Below, piece by piece: positions 17,704-27,465 of a stretch of DNA of 64,000 nucleotides (position 1 is the stretch's first letter; every line of letters begins with the position of its first letter). The stretch covers positions 140,360 to 204,359 of the forward strand of contig JAEUVY010000080.1 in the NCBI GenBank assembly GCA_016786565.1. The letters are read 5' to 3'. Both the position numbers and the translations under genes were made by a program. The DNA is from Flavipsychrobacter sp. (GTDB lineage Bacteria > Bacteroidota > Bacteroidia > Chitinophagales > Chitinophagaceae). The notes beneath the pieces were generated by a model. That model did not search any database. It was given only the letters and a program-made list of their open reading frames with translations, and had not been told where the DNA came from.

Positions 17704-18420
17704 TCAGAACGAGCGGAAAGCGATGGCGTGTAGTTTCTCGGGGTCCAATATGCGGATCTTGCGCCCCTCAAGCAATACTATCTTTTCTTCATTCAGCTCA
17801 GACAAGATCCTTGTCACCGTCTCGCGCGATGTGCCGGCTATGCCGGCTATCTCATCGCGTTTCAGGCTCACATCTATAATGTTGTTGTCGTGCTCAAACC
17901 CATAAACGTCTTTTAGCGTAATGATAGACTCGGCTACCCGCTCGCGCACAGGTTTGTGGGCTATGCTTATCGCCTTTTCCTCGGCAGTCTTCAGGTCTTG
18001 TGCCAGATGTTTCATGAACTGCAACGCCAGACCTGAATTACGACCGATCAGGTCCAGAATAATGTTACCGGGCACAAAACACAACACCGCCTCTGAGATT
18101 GCTGTTGCTGAACAGGAATAGGGCTCACCATAAAAGAAGGAACGATACCCTATGATGTGACCACTTTTGGCAAAACGTACAATGTACTCACGACCCTCAT
18201 AACCGTGTTTGGATATTTTCACCTTTCCCTCCTGAATAATGTAGATACCAAAGGGTCGCTGCCGCTCCTTAAATATAAGCTCACCATCACCGAAGGAAAC
18301 ATAGGTCTTGGCATCTTCCAGTTCCTGCAATTCCTGTGCTGTCAGTGTGTTAAAAACAGAGTCATTCCGTGCAAAACAAAGGTTGCATGAGGTGCATGTC
18401 GGTATGTGGGGACTGTGCAT
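17704..18420 (-). CDS. FNR-type Crp/Fnr regulator of the denitrification genes
   Basis: 238 residues from ATG at 18420 (an in-frame ATG at 18441 is the alternative). Cyclic-nucleotide-binding-like beta barrel, then a dimerisation helix and a C-terminal helix-turn-helix with DEIAGIAGTSRETVTRIL, the Crp/Fnr recognition-helix signature (E-SR pattern). Cysteines at 9, 12 and 15 (CTSCNLC) together with Cys114 in AVLCFVPGN match the layout of the four [4Fe-4S] ligands of E. coli FNR (20, 23, 29, 122). I infer an oxygen- and perhaps NO-sensitive iron-sulfur regulator. It is divergent from the denitrification operon, and a Crp/Fnr palindrome lies between. Confidence 0.88.
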   Translation of the reverse strand: MHSPHIPTCTSCNLCFARNDSVFNTLTAQELQELEDAKTYVSFGDGELIFKERQRPFGIYIIQEGKVKISKHGYEGREYIVRFAKSGHIIGYRSFFYGEPYSCSATAISEAVLCFVPGNIILDLIGRNSGLALQFMKHLAQDLKTAEEKAISIAHKPVRERVAESIITLKDVYGFEHDNNIIDVSLKRDEIAGIAGTSRETVTRILSELNEEKIVLLEGRKIRILDPEKLHAIAFRSF

Positions 18421-18498
18421 AGTACATGCGTTTTGCCACAAGGTAACCTGTCTCCTATATTCGCGTTATGCGTATAGTCATATAACCACCTCAGGCGC

Positions 18499-18514
18499 TG
18501 TGATGTCCATCACA
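18499..18514. promoter_or_regulatory. Crp/Fnr-family operator (TGTGA-N6-TCACA)
   Basis: TGTGATGTCCATCACA is a perfect palindrome with 7-bp arms around two central bases. It fits the Crp consensus TGTGA-N6-TCACA and the Fnr/Dnr layout GTGAT-N4-ATCAC. It lies 79 bases upstream of the divergent regulator's start and 93 bases upstream of the porin gene that opens the denitrification operon. Probable binding site of the FNR-type regulator. Confidence 0.75.
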
Positions 18515-18579
18515 AAATGGTGTTGTTATAAACACGCGGACATGTATCAACCATCATTTTATGCCCTTTTGCACGGCAA

Positions 18580-18587
18580 TAGCTTTG
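18580..18587 (+). promoter_or_regulatory. -7 promoter element (TAGCTTTG) of the denitrification operon
   Basis: Exact TAnnTTTG match 19 bases before the ATG at 18607. The centre of the Crp/Fnr palindrome is about 77 bases upstream of it. Confidence 0.5.
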
Positions 18588-18606
18588 TTCTGAAAATCAA
18601 GGGTAT

Positions 18607-19911
18607 ATGAGAACAAGTCTGAAGGTAGCCGGTTGCATTGCAACATTATTGGCAGGAACTTATGCGGCCGATGCTCAGCAAACCGGCAATGCCGAAACAA
18701 AAGACTACTTCAAATTCAGCGGTCAGTACAGGTTGCGCACCGAATACCGCCACGGATACCGCACACTCTCTTACGACAGTCTTTCCGGAGAAGCATTTGC
18801 CGGCCAACGCACCAGACTGATGGTAGACTACAAGAAAAACAAGATCGCATTTTTCGCATCACTGCAAGACTCAAGAACGTGGGGCGATGAAGAAATGAAA
18901 AAAGATATAGGCGGCCTGCAATTCAATGAGGCATGGCTGGAGCTGGCGCTACCCGCGCGCATGTCACTGAAAATGGGTCGACAGGAACTGGCCTACGACG
19001 ACCACCGCATACTGGGCAATCTGGACTGGGCCAATCTCACCATCTCTCACGATGCGGCAGTCATGAAATACACCAACAAGAAAGAAGATCTGAAGGTACA
19101 TGCAGGTGGCGCATACAACCAGGTAGGCGAATCCAACACCGGCACACGCTACACCCTTAAGAACTATAAACACCTTGCATTTCTGTGGGCAAAGAAAGAC
19201 CTAAAAAATATGCACAGCACGCTGAGTGTGCTGGCCGTCATGAACGGCATGGTCCCTAACGACACACTGATAAAAACAGCCTACAGCACCTACACTGCCG
19301 GCCCTCTGTTCACATTCGCCAACAAAGGCTGGAACGCGATGCTTGCCGGCTACTACCAGGGCGGCAAAACAGAAAATAACCTCACCGCCAATGCATACAT
19401 GGTGAACAGCAGTATCGGCTTCAAAAAAGACAAACTGTTCTTCGGTGCCGGCTACGATGTGCTTTCCGGAAATTCCGACAACACTGCTGCCGGTAATACC
19501 AACAATTTCAATACGCTGTATGCCACCAACCACAAGTTCTACGGATACATGGACTACTTCCTCGCTATCCCCGCAGATACCAGGCAGCGCGGCCTCACCG
19601 ATGGCTGGCTGCGTGCAGGCATAGCACCGGGCAAAAACTACTCATTCACCCTCGATGTCCACTCCTTTGCCCTTGCCAACGCCAACAACCTGGCCGCAAA
19701 GAAAATAGGAAAAGACCTGGGCCGCGAACTGGACCTTCTGTTCGACTACAAACCATCGCAGGCAGTAGCACTGCAGGCCGGCTACTGTATGATGTTTGCC
19801 ACCAGCAATATGGAACTGATAAAAGGCGGCAACGCCAACACATACAACGGTTGGGCCTACGTAATGCTGAAAGTTTCCCCCACATTTTTTATACACGAAT
19901 TCTCTAACTAA
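18607..19911 (+). CDS. alginate-export-family outer-membrane porin
   Basis: 434 residues: signal peptide ([20 protein letters not shown]), then alternating amphipathic strands ending in an aromatic-rich C-terminus, as in an outer-membrane barrel. The strand [15 protein letters not shown] at the start, [12 protein letters not shown], and [23 protein letters not shown] in the middle are the typical AlgE-like/alginate-export pattern (DUF1302-like porins share it). In Bacteroidota such porins often lead denitrification operons; a role in passage of nitrite or another anion is inferred from context only. First gene of the operon, 9 bases before nirK. Confidence 0.8.
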   Translation: MRTSLKVAGCIATLLAGTYAADAQQTGNAETKDYFKFSGQYRLRTEYRHGYRTLSYDSLSGEAFAGQRTRLMVDYKKNKIAFFASLQDSRTWGDEEMKKDIGGLQFNEAWLELALPARMSLKMGRQELAYDDHRILGNLDWANLTISHDAAVMKYTNKKEDLKVHAGGAYNQVGESNTGTRYTLKNYKHLAFLWAKKDLKNMHSTLSVLAVMNGMVPNDTLIKTAYSTYTAGPLFTFANKGWNAMLAGYYQGGKTENNLTANAYMVNSSIGFKKDKLFFGAGYDVLSGNSDNTAAGNTNNFNTLYATNHKFYGYMDYFLAIPADTRQRGLTDGWLRAGIAPGKNYSFTLDVHSFALANANNLAAKKIGKDLGRELDLLFDYKPSQAVALQAGYCMMFATSNMELIKGGNANTYNGWAYVMLKVSPTFFIHEFSN

Positions 19912-19919
19912 TAAATATC

Positions 19920-21362
19920 ATGTCTATGAAAAGATCATTCTTTAAGACTGCCGCCGCGGCTATATTGCTGGGTGTTTTTGCAGCAGGATGCAACGAAGCA
20001 CAGAAGGGCGCATCAGGCACCCAATATTCAGACGTACTGCAGGGTGAAGAAATAGCAGTACTCACCGACGCACCCAACGTCCCTCCTCCTATCACCCGCA
20101 AGCACCCCACCAAGATGATCGTGAATCTTGAAGTGATAGAAAAAGAAATGGAGATGATGGATGGCGTGAAGTATAACTTCTGGACATTTGGCGGTAGTGT
20201 ACCCGGCAAATTCATCCGTGTGCGTGAGGGCGATGTGGTGGAGTTTCACCTCAAAAACAACCCGAACAATAAACTGCCCCACAACATCGACCTCCATGCC
20301 GTATCAGGCCAGGGTGGTGGCGCGGCTGCTACATTCACCGCACCCGGCCACGAAACACAATTTACCTTCACGGCTCTGAACCATGGCCTCTACATTTACC
20401 ACTGTGCCACTGCGCCTGTGGGTATGCACATTGCCAATGGCATGTATGGCCTCATACTGGTAGAACCTAAAGAAGGACTCAAAAAAGTGGACAGAGAATA
20501 CTATGTGTGCCAGGGCGACTTCTACACCAAAGGCGCTTATGGAGAGGCCGGACTGCAACCATTCAATATGGACAAAGCCCTGAAAGAACAACCCGACTAT
20601 GTGGTATTCAACGGAAAGGTGGGCGCCCTCACCGGCGAACAGTCACTGAAAGCTAAAGTGGGCGAAACGGTGCGTCTGTTTGTGGGTAACGGCGGTCCCA
20701 ACCTCGTATCCAGTTTCCACGTCATCGGCGAGATCTTCGACAATGTCTACACCGAAGGAGGCTGCGTACCGAACCATGACATACAGACAACACTCGTACC
20801 TGCGGGTGGTTCTTCCATCACCGAGTTCAAGTGCGATGTGCCTGCTACACTCATTCTCGTTGACCACTCTATATTCCGCACATTCAACAAAGGCTCTCTG
20901 GGTATGCTGAAAGTGGAAGGACCTGAGAACAAGACCATCTACTCCGGCCAGCAGGACGATCGTATATACCAACCTGAAGGCGGTGCCGTACAGAACATGC
21001 CCGACGTAGCAGTGGCTGCGACAAAACCACTGACAAAAGAAGAAAAAATTGCTCAGGGCAAGGCATTGTACACCAGCACCTGCCAGCCATGCCACCAGGC
21101 CGATGCCAATGGTATCGCGGGTTCGTTCCCTCCGCTGGCTAAATCAGACTACTTCGCGTCAGATCCCGCCAAGGCTATCAGAGCCGTGGTGCATGGCGTA
21201 ACCGGCAAAATAACCGTGAACGGCAAAGTATATGACGGCATCATGCCTAAACAGACCCTCAGCGATCCGCAGATCGCGTCTGTGGTCACCTACATACTCA
21301 ACAATTTCGGCAACAAAGGCGGCGAAGTTTCTCCCGCTGATGTAGCTAAACAAAGAAGATAA
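19920..21362 (+). CDS. nirK: copper nitrite reductase NirK fused to cytochrome c
   Basis: 480 residues. Reduces nitrite to NO. A lipoprotein-type signal (AAGC, Cys24) suggests anchoring in a membrane facing the periplasm. Two cupredoxin domains carry the full copper set: type 1 ligands His121, Cys162, His170, Met175; type 2 ligands His126, His161 and His316 by alignment; catalytic Asp124 (in HNIDLHAV) and His267 (FHVIGEIFD). A third domain (about 370-470) is a class I cytochrome c with CQPCH at 388-392 and a distal methionine candidate in GIMPKQTLS. The heme domain would feed electrons directly to the type 1 copper. Start may be ATG at 19926 instead. Followed after 4 bases by the NirV-like gene. 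Confidence 0.95.
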   Translation: MSMKRSFFKTAAAAILLGVFAAGCNEAQKGASGTQYSDVLQGEEIAVLTDAPNVPPPITRKHPTKMIVNLEVIEKEMEMMDGVKYNFWTFGGSVPGKFIRVREGDVVEFHLKNNPNNKLPHNIDLHAVSGQGGGAAATFTAPGHETQFTFTALNHGLYIYHCATAPVGMHIANGMYGLILVEPKEGLKKVDREYYVCQGDFYTKGAYGEAGLQPFNMDKALKEQPDYVVFNGKVGALTGEQSLKAKVGETVRLFVGNGGPNLVSSFHVIGEIFDNVYTEGGCVPNHDIQTTLVPAGGSSITEFKCDVPATLILVDHSIFRTFNKGSLGMLKVEGPENKTIYSGQQDDRIYQPEGGAVQNMPDVAVAATKPLTKEEKIAQGKALYTSTCQPCHQADANGIAGSFPPLAKSDYFASDPAKAIRAVVHGVTGKITVNGKVYDGIMPKQTLSDPQIASVVTYILNNFGNKGGEVSPADVAKQRR

Positions 21363-21366
21363 TACG

Positions 21367-22131
21367 ATGAAAATTCCCGTGTTCCTGATACTGATGATGT
21401 GTGCGTTGCAGGCACACAGCCATGTGGCCGATACTTCCGGCCGCATGGCCCGGGTGAAGGGCGGCAAATACCTGCCGCTCTATTCATCCGATAGTCAGCG
21501 GGTAATGGTAAAACCTTTCAACATAGACGTACATGCCGTTACCAACGCCGACTACCTGAAGTTTGTGAAGGCCCACCCGGAGTGGCGCAAAAGCAGAACA
21601 CGCACCATATTTGCCGATACCGGCTATCTGCGCCACTGGACATCAGATACAACATTCGATAGCCGCCTGGCCAACAGCCCTGTGGTAAATGTATCCTGGT
21701 TTGCCGCAAAGAAATACTGCGAGTGTATGGGCAAACGCCTGCCAAAGGTAGCCGAGTGGGAACTGGTAGCCCTCGCCAACGAACGCCTTGCCGATGCCAG
21801 CCGCGACAAGGCCTTCAACCAATGGGTACTCAACTGGGTATCGCGTCCGTCGCACAAGGTCTTGCCTTCAGTGGGCAGCACATTCCGCAACTACTATGGC
21901 GTGTATGATATGCACGGCCTTGTGTGGGAATGGACCTTCGACTTTAACAGTGCGCTCACCACCGGCGAATCGCGCGGCAACAGCAGTCTCGACAATACCT
22001 TCTTCTGCGGCGGGGGCTCCTTCGACTCCAAAGACATCAACAACTATGCGGCCTTCATGAGGTTTGCCATGAGATCAAGCGTAAAAGCTAACTACTGTGT
22101 GCCCAACATCGGGTTCAGGTGCGTAAAATAA
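21367..22131 (+). CDS. nirV: NirV-like formylglycine-generating-enzyme-fold protein
   Basis: 254 residues with a signal peptide (IPVFLILMMCALQAHSHVA). The body is an FGE-sulfatase (SUMF1) domain: VTNADYLKFVKAHPEW, SPVVNVSWFAAKKYCECMGKRLP, AEWELVA, YDMHGLVWEW and the closing NIGFRCVK. The catalytic cysteine pair of true formylglycine enzymes is not obvious, so enzyme activity is doubtful. NirV, the protein coded next to nirK in many denitrifiers, has this same fold, and the 4-base spacing to nirK here supports that identity. Its exact role in NirK maturation is not established. Translationally close to the SCO gene (6-base gap). Confidence 0.82.
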   Translation: MKIPVFLILMMCALQAHSHVADTSGRMARVKGGKYLPLYSSDSQRVMVKPFNIDVHAVTNADYLKFVKAHPEWRKSRTRTIFADTGYLRHWTSDTTFDSRLANSPVVNVSWFAAKKYCECMGKRLPKVAEWELVALANERLADASRDKAFNQWVLNWVSRPSHKVLPSVGSTFRNYYGVYDMHGLVWEWTFDFNSALTTGESRGNSSLDNTFFCGGGSFDSKDINNYAAFMRFAMRSSVKANYCVPNIGFRCVK

Positions 22132-22137
22132 AAAGTT

Positions 22138-22770
22138 ATGAAAACAACCATCATTGCATCAGCCATACTATATGCCACATTGCTGGCATCATGTAGTCAG
22201 GCACCGGTCAGCACACCCGCCGCAAAAGAGGAAGTGAAAGCGTGCTGCAGCAAAGACAACGTACCGGAAGCCGGTGAGGTATCCGACGAATCACTCTTCA
22301 ACATCACCAGCAAATGGACCACCCAACAGGGCACTCCGTTTGTCACAACAGATCTCTCAGGCAAGGTCACTGTTGCAGCTATGATCTTCACATCGTGCCA
22401 GTCGGCTTGTCCGCGCATCATGGCTGATCTCAAGAACATCCGTGCCGCGCTCAGCGATGCCGACCGTGCCCGCACACACTTTCTGCTCATCACCATGGAT
22501 CCCGCCAACGACACCCCCGAACGGTTGAAAGCATTCACAAAAGAACACCAGCTCGACTCTATGTGGACGCTTGTTTGCGCCGATGATGACGCTACCGCCG
22601 AAATGGCCAATGTCCTGGGCGTGCGCATCAAAAAACTATCAGGCGGGGGCTTCGATCACTCCAATACCGTTTATGTTCTTGGCAAAGACGGCGTAATAGC
22701 ACATCGTCAGGACGGGCTGGGACAAGACCCTGCCGGCACCTTGCAGGCCATACACACACAGCTGCAATAG
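22138..22770 (+). CDS. SCO1/SenC-family copper chaperone lipoprotein
   Basis: 210 residues. Lipobox LASC (Cys19) makes it a lipoprotein. The thioredoxin-like SCO domain has CQSAC (Cys87, Cys91) and His174 in FDHSNTVYV, the three copper ligands, plus ITMDPANDTPERL. An extra CC pair at 36-37 (VKACCSK) in the linker is unusual and might also bind copper. SCO proteins deliver copper to CuA sites or keep cysteines reduced; next to nirK the natural client is the copper of NirK. It sits between nirV and norC in the same orientation. Confidence 0.92.
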   Translation: MKTTIIASAILYATLLASCSQAPVSTPAAKEEVKACCSKDNVPEAGEVSDESLFNITSKWTTQQGTPFVTTDLSGKVTVAAMIFTSCQSACPRIMADLKNIRAALSDADRARTHFLLITMDPANDTPERLKAFTKEHQLDSMWTLVCADDDATAEMANVLGVRIKKLSGGGFDHSNTVYVLGKDGVIAHRQDGLGQDPAGTLQAIHTQLQ

Positions 22771-22808
22771 ACACAGTATCATCATTCACTCAAAAAAATC
22801 CAAAGAAT

Positions 22809-23234
22809 ATGTTGTCAAAATCGCAAGCAAAAACGTTTTTCCTGGGAGGAACGATCGTGACATTCGCCGTATTCCTGGCGCTGTCGTGGACCTCTCTCAG
22901 CAACGAGGTACCCAAAAGGACCCACGAAGAAAACCTCACACCTCAGGTGGTGCGCGGCAAGGAAATATGGGAAGCCAACAACTGTATGGGCTGCCACACC
23001 ATCATGGGCGAGGGTGCCTACTATGCGCCCGAGCTTACGAAGGTCTATGAGCGCCGCGGTGAGGGCTACATAAAAGCCGCGCTCATGTCAAAGACCCCCT
23101 GGTCGCCACGTGGCCGCAAAATGGTGGCCTACGGCTTTAGCGAGCAGCAGGCCAATGACGTAGTGGCATTCCTCAAATGGATAGGCGAAACAGACCTCAA
23201 TGGCTTCCCGCCCAAACCCGACCTGAAAAAATAA
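22809..23234 (+). CDS. norC: nitric oxide reductase subunit C (cytochrome c)
   Basis: 141 residues. N-terminal transmembrane anchor (about 10-27), then a single cytochrome c domain with CMGCH (Cys59, Cys62, His63) and GEGAYYAPELTKVYERRG, characteristic of NorC, plus a methionine-containing loop (GRKMVAYGFSEQ). It takes electrons from periplasmic donors and passes them to NorB. The 25-base gap to norB and the same strand show one operon. Confidence 0.95.
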   Translation: MLSKSQAKTFFLGGTIVTFAVFLALSWTSLSNEVPKRTHEENLTPQVVRGKEIWEANNCMGCHTIMGEGAYYAPELTKVYERRGEGYIKAALMSKTPWSPRGRKMVAYGFSEQQANDVVAFLKWIGETDLNGFPPKPDLKK

Positions 23235-23259
23235 CTCACGCTTCAAATTCAACTTACTT

Positions 23260-24594
23260 ATGAAATACAGATCACAAAAAGTCGCTTATTGGTTTTTCGC
23301 GCTGTCCATGCTGCTGTTATCGCTGCAGCTGATATATGGCTTCATTATGGGCTTCGCGCACATGGGCTACGACGGGCTGCATTCTGTCATCGCCTTCAAT
23401 ACCGCACGCGCCGTGCATACCAACCTGCTGGTGGTCTGGCTGCTGTCGGGCTTTATGGGTGCTGCCTACTACATTATTCCCGAGGAGGCCGAAAACGAGC
23501 TGGCCAGTGTGAAGCTGGCATACGCGCAGCTCATATCGCTGGCAGTGGTGGGCGTTATCGCCATTGTCGGTTATCACTTCAACTACTGGGAGGGCCGCAA
23601 ATTTCTCGAGATCCCCCGCCCGCTCGACTATCTCGTGGTGGTCAACGTGCTCACCTTCCTCGGCATCATTCTCGTCACCCTGTTCAAGGGCAAGAAGCGC
23701 ACTACCACCGCGTTGGTACTTACAATGGGTCTGGTGTTCGCCGCGCTCCTCTACCTGCCCGGCATGATCTGGTTCGACAATCAGGCAATGGACTCATTTT
23801 TCCGCTGGTGGGTAGTGCACCTGTGGGTAGAAGGTGTATGGGAACTGATAATGGGCGGTATCCTTTCATTCCTCCTCATCAAGATAACCGGTGTGGACAG
23901 AGAGGTCATCGAAAAATGGCTCTATGTCATTGTCGGCCTCACATTCATCTCAGGTATACTCGGTACCGGTCACCACTACTACTACATAGGCGTGGGTAAA
24001 ATATGGCTCATTGTAGGTGGCATCTTCTCTGCTCTGGAGCCGCTGGCATTCCTCGGCATGGCACTCTTCGCTATTGCTATGTACCGCAAGGGCGAAAAGA
24101 AACATCCTAACAAGATCGCCCTAAGCTGGACACTGGGCACAGCCATCGTATCCTTTGTGGGTGCCGGATTGCTGGGACTGGCACACACCATTCCGCAGGT
24201 CAACATGTACACCCACGGCACATTGGTCACAGCCATGCACGGCCATCTCGCATTCTGGGGTGCCTATGCCATGATCGTGCTGGCCATCATCAGCTATGCA
24301 ATGCCCAATCTCACAGGTCGCAAACTCTATGACACCACCACGGGTCTTTATGCCTTCTGGTTGTCCAACATAGGCATGCTGGGCATGACGGTGGCATTCG
24401 GTGTGGCAGGTGTGGCACAGGTTTACCTGGAAAGGAAAGTAGGCCTCGAGTTCGGCGACGTGCAGAAAGAGATACAGGTACACTTCCTCATTCTCGTTAG
24501 CTGCGCCACCATGTTCACTACAGGTATCTGTATGTACATATACGAATTCGTGAAACACGGCCGCCCGTCAGACGAGGCATTAGTGACACAATAA
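23260..24594 (+). CDS. norB: nitric oxide reductase subunit B (cNOR catalytic subunit)
   Basis: 444 residues with 12 transmembrane segments, a heme-copper-oxidase superfamily protein that makes N2O from two NO. The NorB signature HTNLLVVWLLSGFMGAAYY followed by IPEE is present, as are the histidines in WVVHLWVEGVWELIMGG, GTGHHYYYIG and MHGHLAFWGAY for the heme b, heme b3 and FeB sites, and the FeB-site glutamates of EGVWE. Length fits the short cNOR type, not the quinol-oxidising qNOR with its N-terminal extension. Works with NorC; NorQ and NorD follow. Confidence 0.97.
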   Translation: MKYRSQKVAYWFFALSMLLLSLQLIYGFIMGFAHMGYDGLHSVIAFNTARAVHTNLLVVWLLSGFMGAAYYIIPEEAENELASVKLAYAQLISLAVVGVIAIVGYHFNYWEGRKFLEIPRPLDYLVVVNVLTFLGIILVTLFKGKKRTTTALVLTMGLVFAALLYLPGMIWFDNQAMDSFFRWWVVHLWVEGVWELIMGGILSFLLIKITGVDREVIEKWLYVIVGLTFISGILGTGHHYYYIGVGKIWLIVGGIFSALEPLAFLGMALFAIAMYRKGEKKHPNKIALSWTLGTAIVSFVGAGLLGLAHTIPQVNMYTHGTLVTAMHGHLAFWGAYAMIVLAIISYAMPNLTGRKLYDTTTGLYAFWLSNIGMLGMTVAFGVAGVAQVYLERKVGLEFGDVQKEIQVHFLILVSCATMFTTGICMYIYEFVKHGRPSDEALVTQ

Positions 24595-24650
24595 TAACAG
24601 CGCCCCACGAAGCAAACCAAACACCATCCGTTTACACAACTACAGAATAT

Positions 24651-25424
24651 ATGTCTGCACCATACTATCATGCTACCGGAAAGGAAGAAGACGTTTTTGA
24701 ACATACCTGCAGGAACCATTTACCCATTTTACTCAAGGGCCCCACAGGTGCCGGTAAGTCGCGGTTTATAGAGTATATGGCCCACAAGCTTGGCCGGCAG
24801 CTCATCACGATCAGCTGTCACGAAGAAACCTCTTCTACCGACCTCGTGGGGCGCTTCCTGCTGAAAGGGGCGGAGACCGTTTGGCAAGACGGCCCGCTCA
24901 CTACAGGAGTGCGCTCAGGCGCCATCGTCTACCTCGATGAGATAGCCGAGGCTCGCCCCGATGTCATCGTGGCCGTTCACCCGCTTACCGATCACCGGCG
25001 CGAATTGTTTATTGACAAGCTAGGCGAAAGCGTAAAAGCACACCCCGACTTCATGCTGGTAGCCTCGTTCAATCCCGGCTATCAGAAAGGATTCAAAGAG
25101 CTGAAGCCCTCCACACGGCAGCGGTTCGTGGCACTCGCCTTCACCTACCCTGTACCCGATATCGAAGCAGAGATTCTGGTGCAGGAAACCGGTGTGGACG
25201 CAACCGATGCGCAAAAGCTGGTGCGTATTGCCGGCAAGGTGCGCACCCTCACCGAGCTGGGCCTCACCGAAACAGTGTCTACCCGATTGCTGGTAGACGC
25301 TGCGCGACTCATTGCCGGCGGGCTGCCCAAGCGGCTCGCTGTAAAGGTGGCCGTGGTAGAACCGCTTACCGATGACCTGGAGACAGTAGCAGCACTTACC
25401 GATCTCTGTAATCTCATGATCTGA
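24651..25424 (+). CDS. norQ: NorQ/CbbQ-type MoxR AAA+ ATPase
   Basis: 257 residues. Walker A GPTGAGKSRFIEYMA, Walker B IVYLDEIAEARPD, sensor region FMLVASFNPGYQKGFKELKPSTRQRF, and the C-terminal CbbQ domain. Acts with the VWA protein NorD to activate the nitric oxide reductase, probably by inserting the non-heme iron FeB. Its stop codon shares a base with the norD start (TGATG), so the two are translationally coupled. Confidence 0.93.
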   Translation: MSAPYYHATGKEEDVFEHTCRNHLPILLKGPTGAGKSRFIEYMAHKLGRQLITISCHEETSSTDLVGRFLLKGAETVWQDGPLTTGVRSGAIVYLDEIAEARPDVIVAVHPLTDHRRELFIDKLGESVKAHPDFMLVASFNPGYQKGFKELKPSTRQRFVALAFTYPVPDIEAEILVQETGVDATDAQKLVRIAGKVRTLTELGLTETVSTRLLVDAARLIAGGLPKRLAVKVAVVEPLTDDLETVAALTDLCNLMI

Positions 25425-27199
25425 TGGCGCTCGATGAATATCTCTTCGGCAAGGTGGCCGCCTTTTTCAAGCGGCGCAGGCGTGCAGATGCCGGCATCGT
25501 GCAGCGCACCGTCCTGCTTACCGATGTGGCGCCGCGCCTCACGCTCATTGCCAGTGCACTCAACGGCTGCAAAATAGAAATATACCCCGCTGAAGCAGAA
25601 GGAGGACACAAGGATGAAAGCTTCTTTCTTCCGTCCTCCTTCTTTTTGTTTCCTTCCGCCGAGGCCAACTATTCTTTCTATCTCTACCGCACGTTCTTCC
25701 TCTCTGTGCAGCGGTCGCTTGGCTTCAACCATGCTGCCGGCACCGATGTAGGTCTGGAGGTGTCGCGGCAGGAGGCTGCCCGCACTGCGCCGCAGGTGCT
25801 GGGTGTGTTGTTCAGCATGTACCCGGCCATAGAAGAGTTACATCAGGCATTCGTCACCTACCTGCAGCAGCGTGCAGCAACAGCAGGCACACCCGCCGAG
25901 CTGCACTGGCTCTACGGCAAGTGGATGCGCAACGAAGGTCACGCCTCCGGGGCCGACCTGCTGCACAGCGGCAACAATACGCCCGCACCCAAGGAGAAAG
26001 TGATACCCACAACCGTTCTCAAGGCCGGGGCCGTAGAAGAGACCATCACCCTGCAGGTCGATAAGAAACAGCAGGAAGACTATGTGCTCACCCACAACTT
26101 CGAAAAGGTGGAGACCGCCGATGAGTTCAATGGCACCTGGCGCGACTTCGACGGTGACGACCAACTGGAAGACCATAGTACCGCCCTCGATGAGCTGACC
26201 ATGAAGTACACCGTGCGCGTCGACGATCAGGCACACTCCGTTTATCAGGCCGACTTTGCCGAACACACCACCATTGCCGAAAGTGCCGAGACCACCGATG
26301 CGGGCATCTGCTACGAATACCCCGAATGGGACCACGCAAAGCAGGCCTATCGCAACAACTTCTGCAAGGTATATCCCGTACACCAACGACAGACCGATAG
26401 CAAGTGGACCAAAGACACTTTGGCCGCGCATACCGGCGTGCTCACCCTCCTGCGAAAATCGTTGGCCAACATACACAACAAACGTCAGCAGCAGCGCCGA
26501 CAGTTACAGGGCAACGAGTTCGACATAGATGCCGTTACCGATCTCATGGTAGAGCGGCACAGTGGCACCACCCCATCGGGCAAGATCTACCTCTCCGAGC
26601 GAAACGCCGAGAAAGACCTTTCCATTCTGCTCCTGCTCGATATAAGTCTGTCTGCCGATGGTTATGCCGATGGCAACCGGGTGATAGACGTAGAAAAGCA
26701 AGTGTCCCTGCTCTTTGGCGAGGTGCTCAACGAGTATGGCGTAGACTTTGCCATAGCAGGCTTCTGCTCACATACCCGCAACAACTCCACCTTCCTGCAC
26801 ATCAAGTCGTTCGATGAAGGATGGAGTGCCGCACGCCATCGTGTGGGTGCCGTGCAACCCCGTGGCTACACCCGCATAGGCGCGGCCATCAGGCATGCCG
26901 GCACATTGCTTGCCAACCGCCAAACCGCCGCCAAGTGGGTCATCCTCATATCCGACGGCAAACCCAACGACTACGACAAATACGAAGGACGTTATGGTAT
27001 CAACGATGTGCGGCAGGCCCTTCGCGAGCTGCATGTGCAGCACATAGGCACCTATGCACTGGCCATAGAGGCGCAGGCCAAATACTACCTGCCCCGCATG
27101 TTTGGTGCCGACCACTACCAGATACTTACCAGCCCCTCAGGACTGTTGTTATCCATGGGTGCTTTGTTCGATCGTATCAGGCGTTCGGCATTTACGTGA
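25424..27199 (+). CDS. norD: NorD/CbbO-type von Willebrand factor A protein
   Basis: 591 residues. The C-terminal VWA domain has the MIDAS motif DISLS in ILLLLDISLSADGY, then a conserved Thr in PRGYTRIGAAIRHAG and the ISDGKPNDYDKYEGRYG segment typical of NorD/CbbO. The N-terminal two thirds is helical and divergent. With NorQ it forms the activase for the NorBC complex. A stretch near residues 60-85 (EGGHKDESFFLPSSFFLFPS) is a Ser/Phe-rich insert. The last 19 codons exist a second time at 28575-28634 with only synonymous changes. Last gene of the denitrification operon. Confidence 0.93.
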   Translation: MALDEYLFGKVAAFFKRRRRADAGIVQRTVLLTDVAPRLTLIASALNGCKIEIYPAEAEGGHKDESFFLPSSFFLFPSAEANYSFYLYRTFFLSVQRSLGFNHAAGTDVGLEVSRQEAARTAPQVLGVLFSMYPAIEELHQAFVTYLQQRAATAGTPAELHWLYGKWMRNEGHASGADLLHSGNNTPAPKEKVIPTTVLKAGAVEETITLQVDKKQQEDYVLTHNFEKVETADEFNGTWRDFDGDDQLEDHSTALDELTMKYTVRVDDQAHSVYQADFAEHTTIAESAETTDAGICYEYPEWDHAKQAYRNNFCKVYPVHQRQTDSKWTKDTLAAHTGVLTLLRKSLANIHNKRQQQRRQLQGNEFDIDAVTDLMVERHSGTTPSGKIYLSERNAEKDLSILLLLDISLSADGYADGNRVIDVEKQVSLLFGEVLNEYGVDFAIAGFCSHTRNNSTFLHIKSFDEGWSAARHRVGAVQPRGYTRIGAAIRHAGTLLANRQTAAKWVILISDGKPNDYDKYEGRYGINDVRQALRELHVQHIGTYALAIEAQAKYYLPRMFGADHYQILTSPSGLLLSMGALFDRIRRSAFT

Positions 27200-27200
27200 T

Positions 27201-27368
27201 CTATTGATTTTTAGCTTTGCGCACCATCATATATCCTGTAAGCGCACCCGCCACCGCCGATGCCACAAACACCTTTCTGAACCCCAGCGGCGTGCTGCGC
27301 GCCCACAACCCCAGCAACACCGAAAGACCGGTATTGATTGCAAGTGCCGTAAGAAGAATACCTATCAT
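27201..27368 (-). CDS. small membrane protein, copy 1 of 3
   Basis: 55 residues: one long hydrophobic segment (MIGILLTALAINTGLSVLLG), a loop LWARSTPLGFRK, a second (VFVASAVAGALTGYMMV) and a basic tail. Two-span topology, no known family. A TATCTTTG -7 element lies 22 bases upstream (minus strand, 27391-27398). An upstream TTG would give a longer form (27395) but it overlaps that element. Its stop codon abuts norD tail-to-tail. Copies 2 and 3 lie at 28640 and 30931. Confidence 0.65.
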   Translation of the reverse strand: MIGILLTALAINTGLSVLLGLWARSTPLGFRKVFVASAVAGALTGYMMVRKAKNQ

Positions 27369-27465
27369 GATCGCTAATTGAAATGAAGGTAGCAAAGATA
27401 CAGGTCAGGACGGTGGTGATTGCTACATGCATTTGCTGCTCCCGCCAGCGAACCGCTTCTCACCT

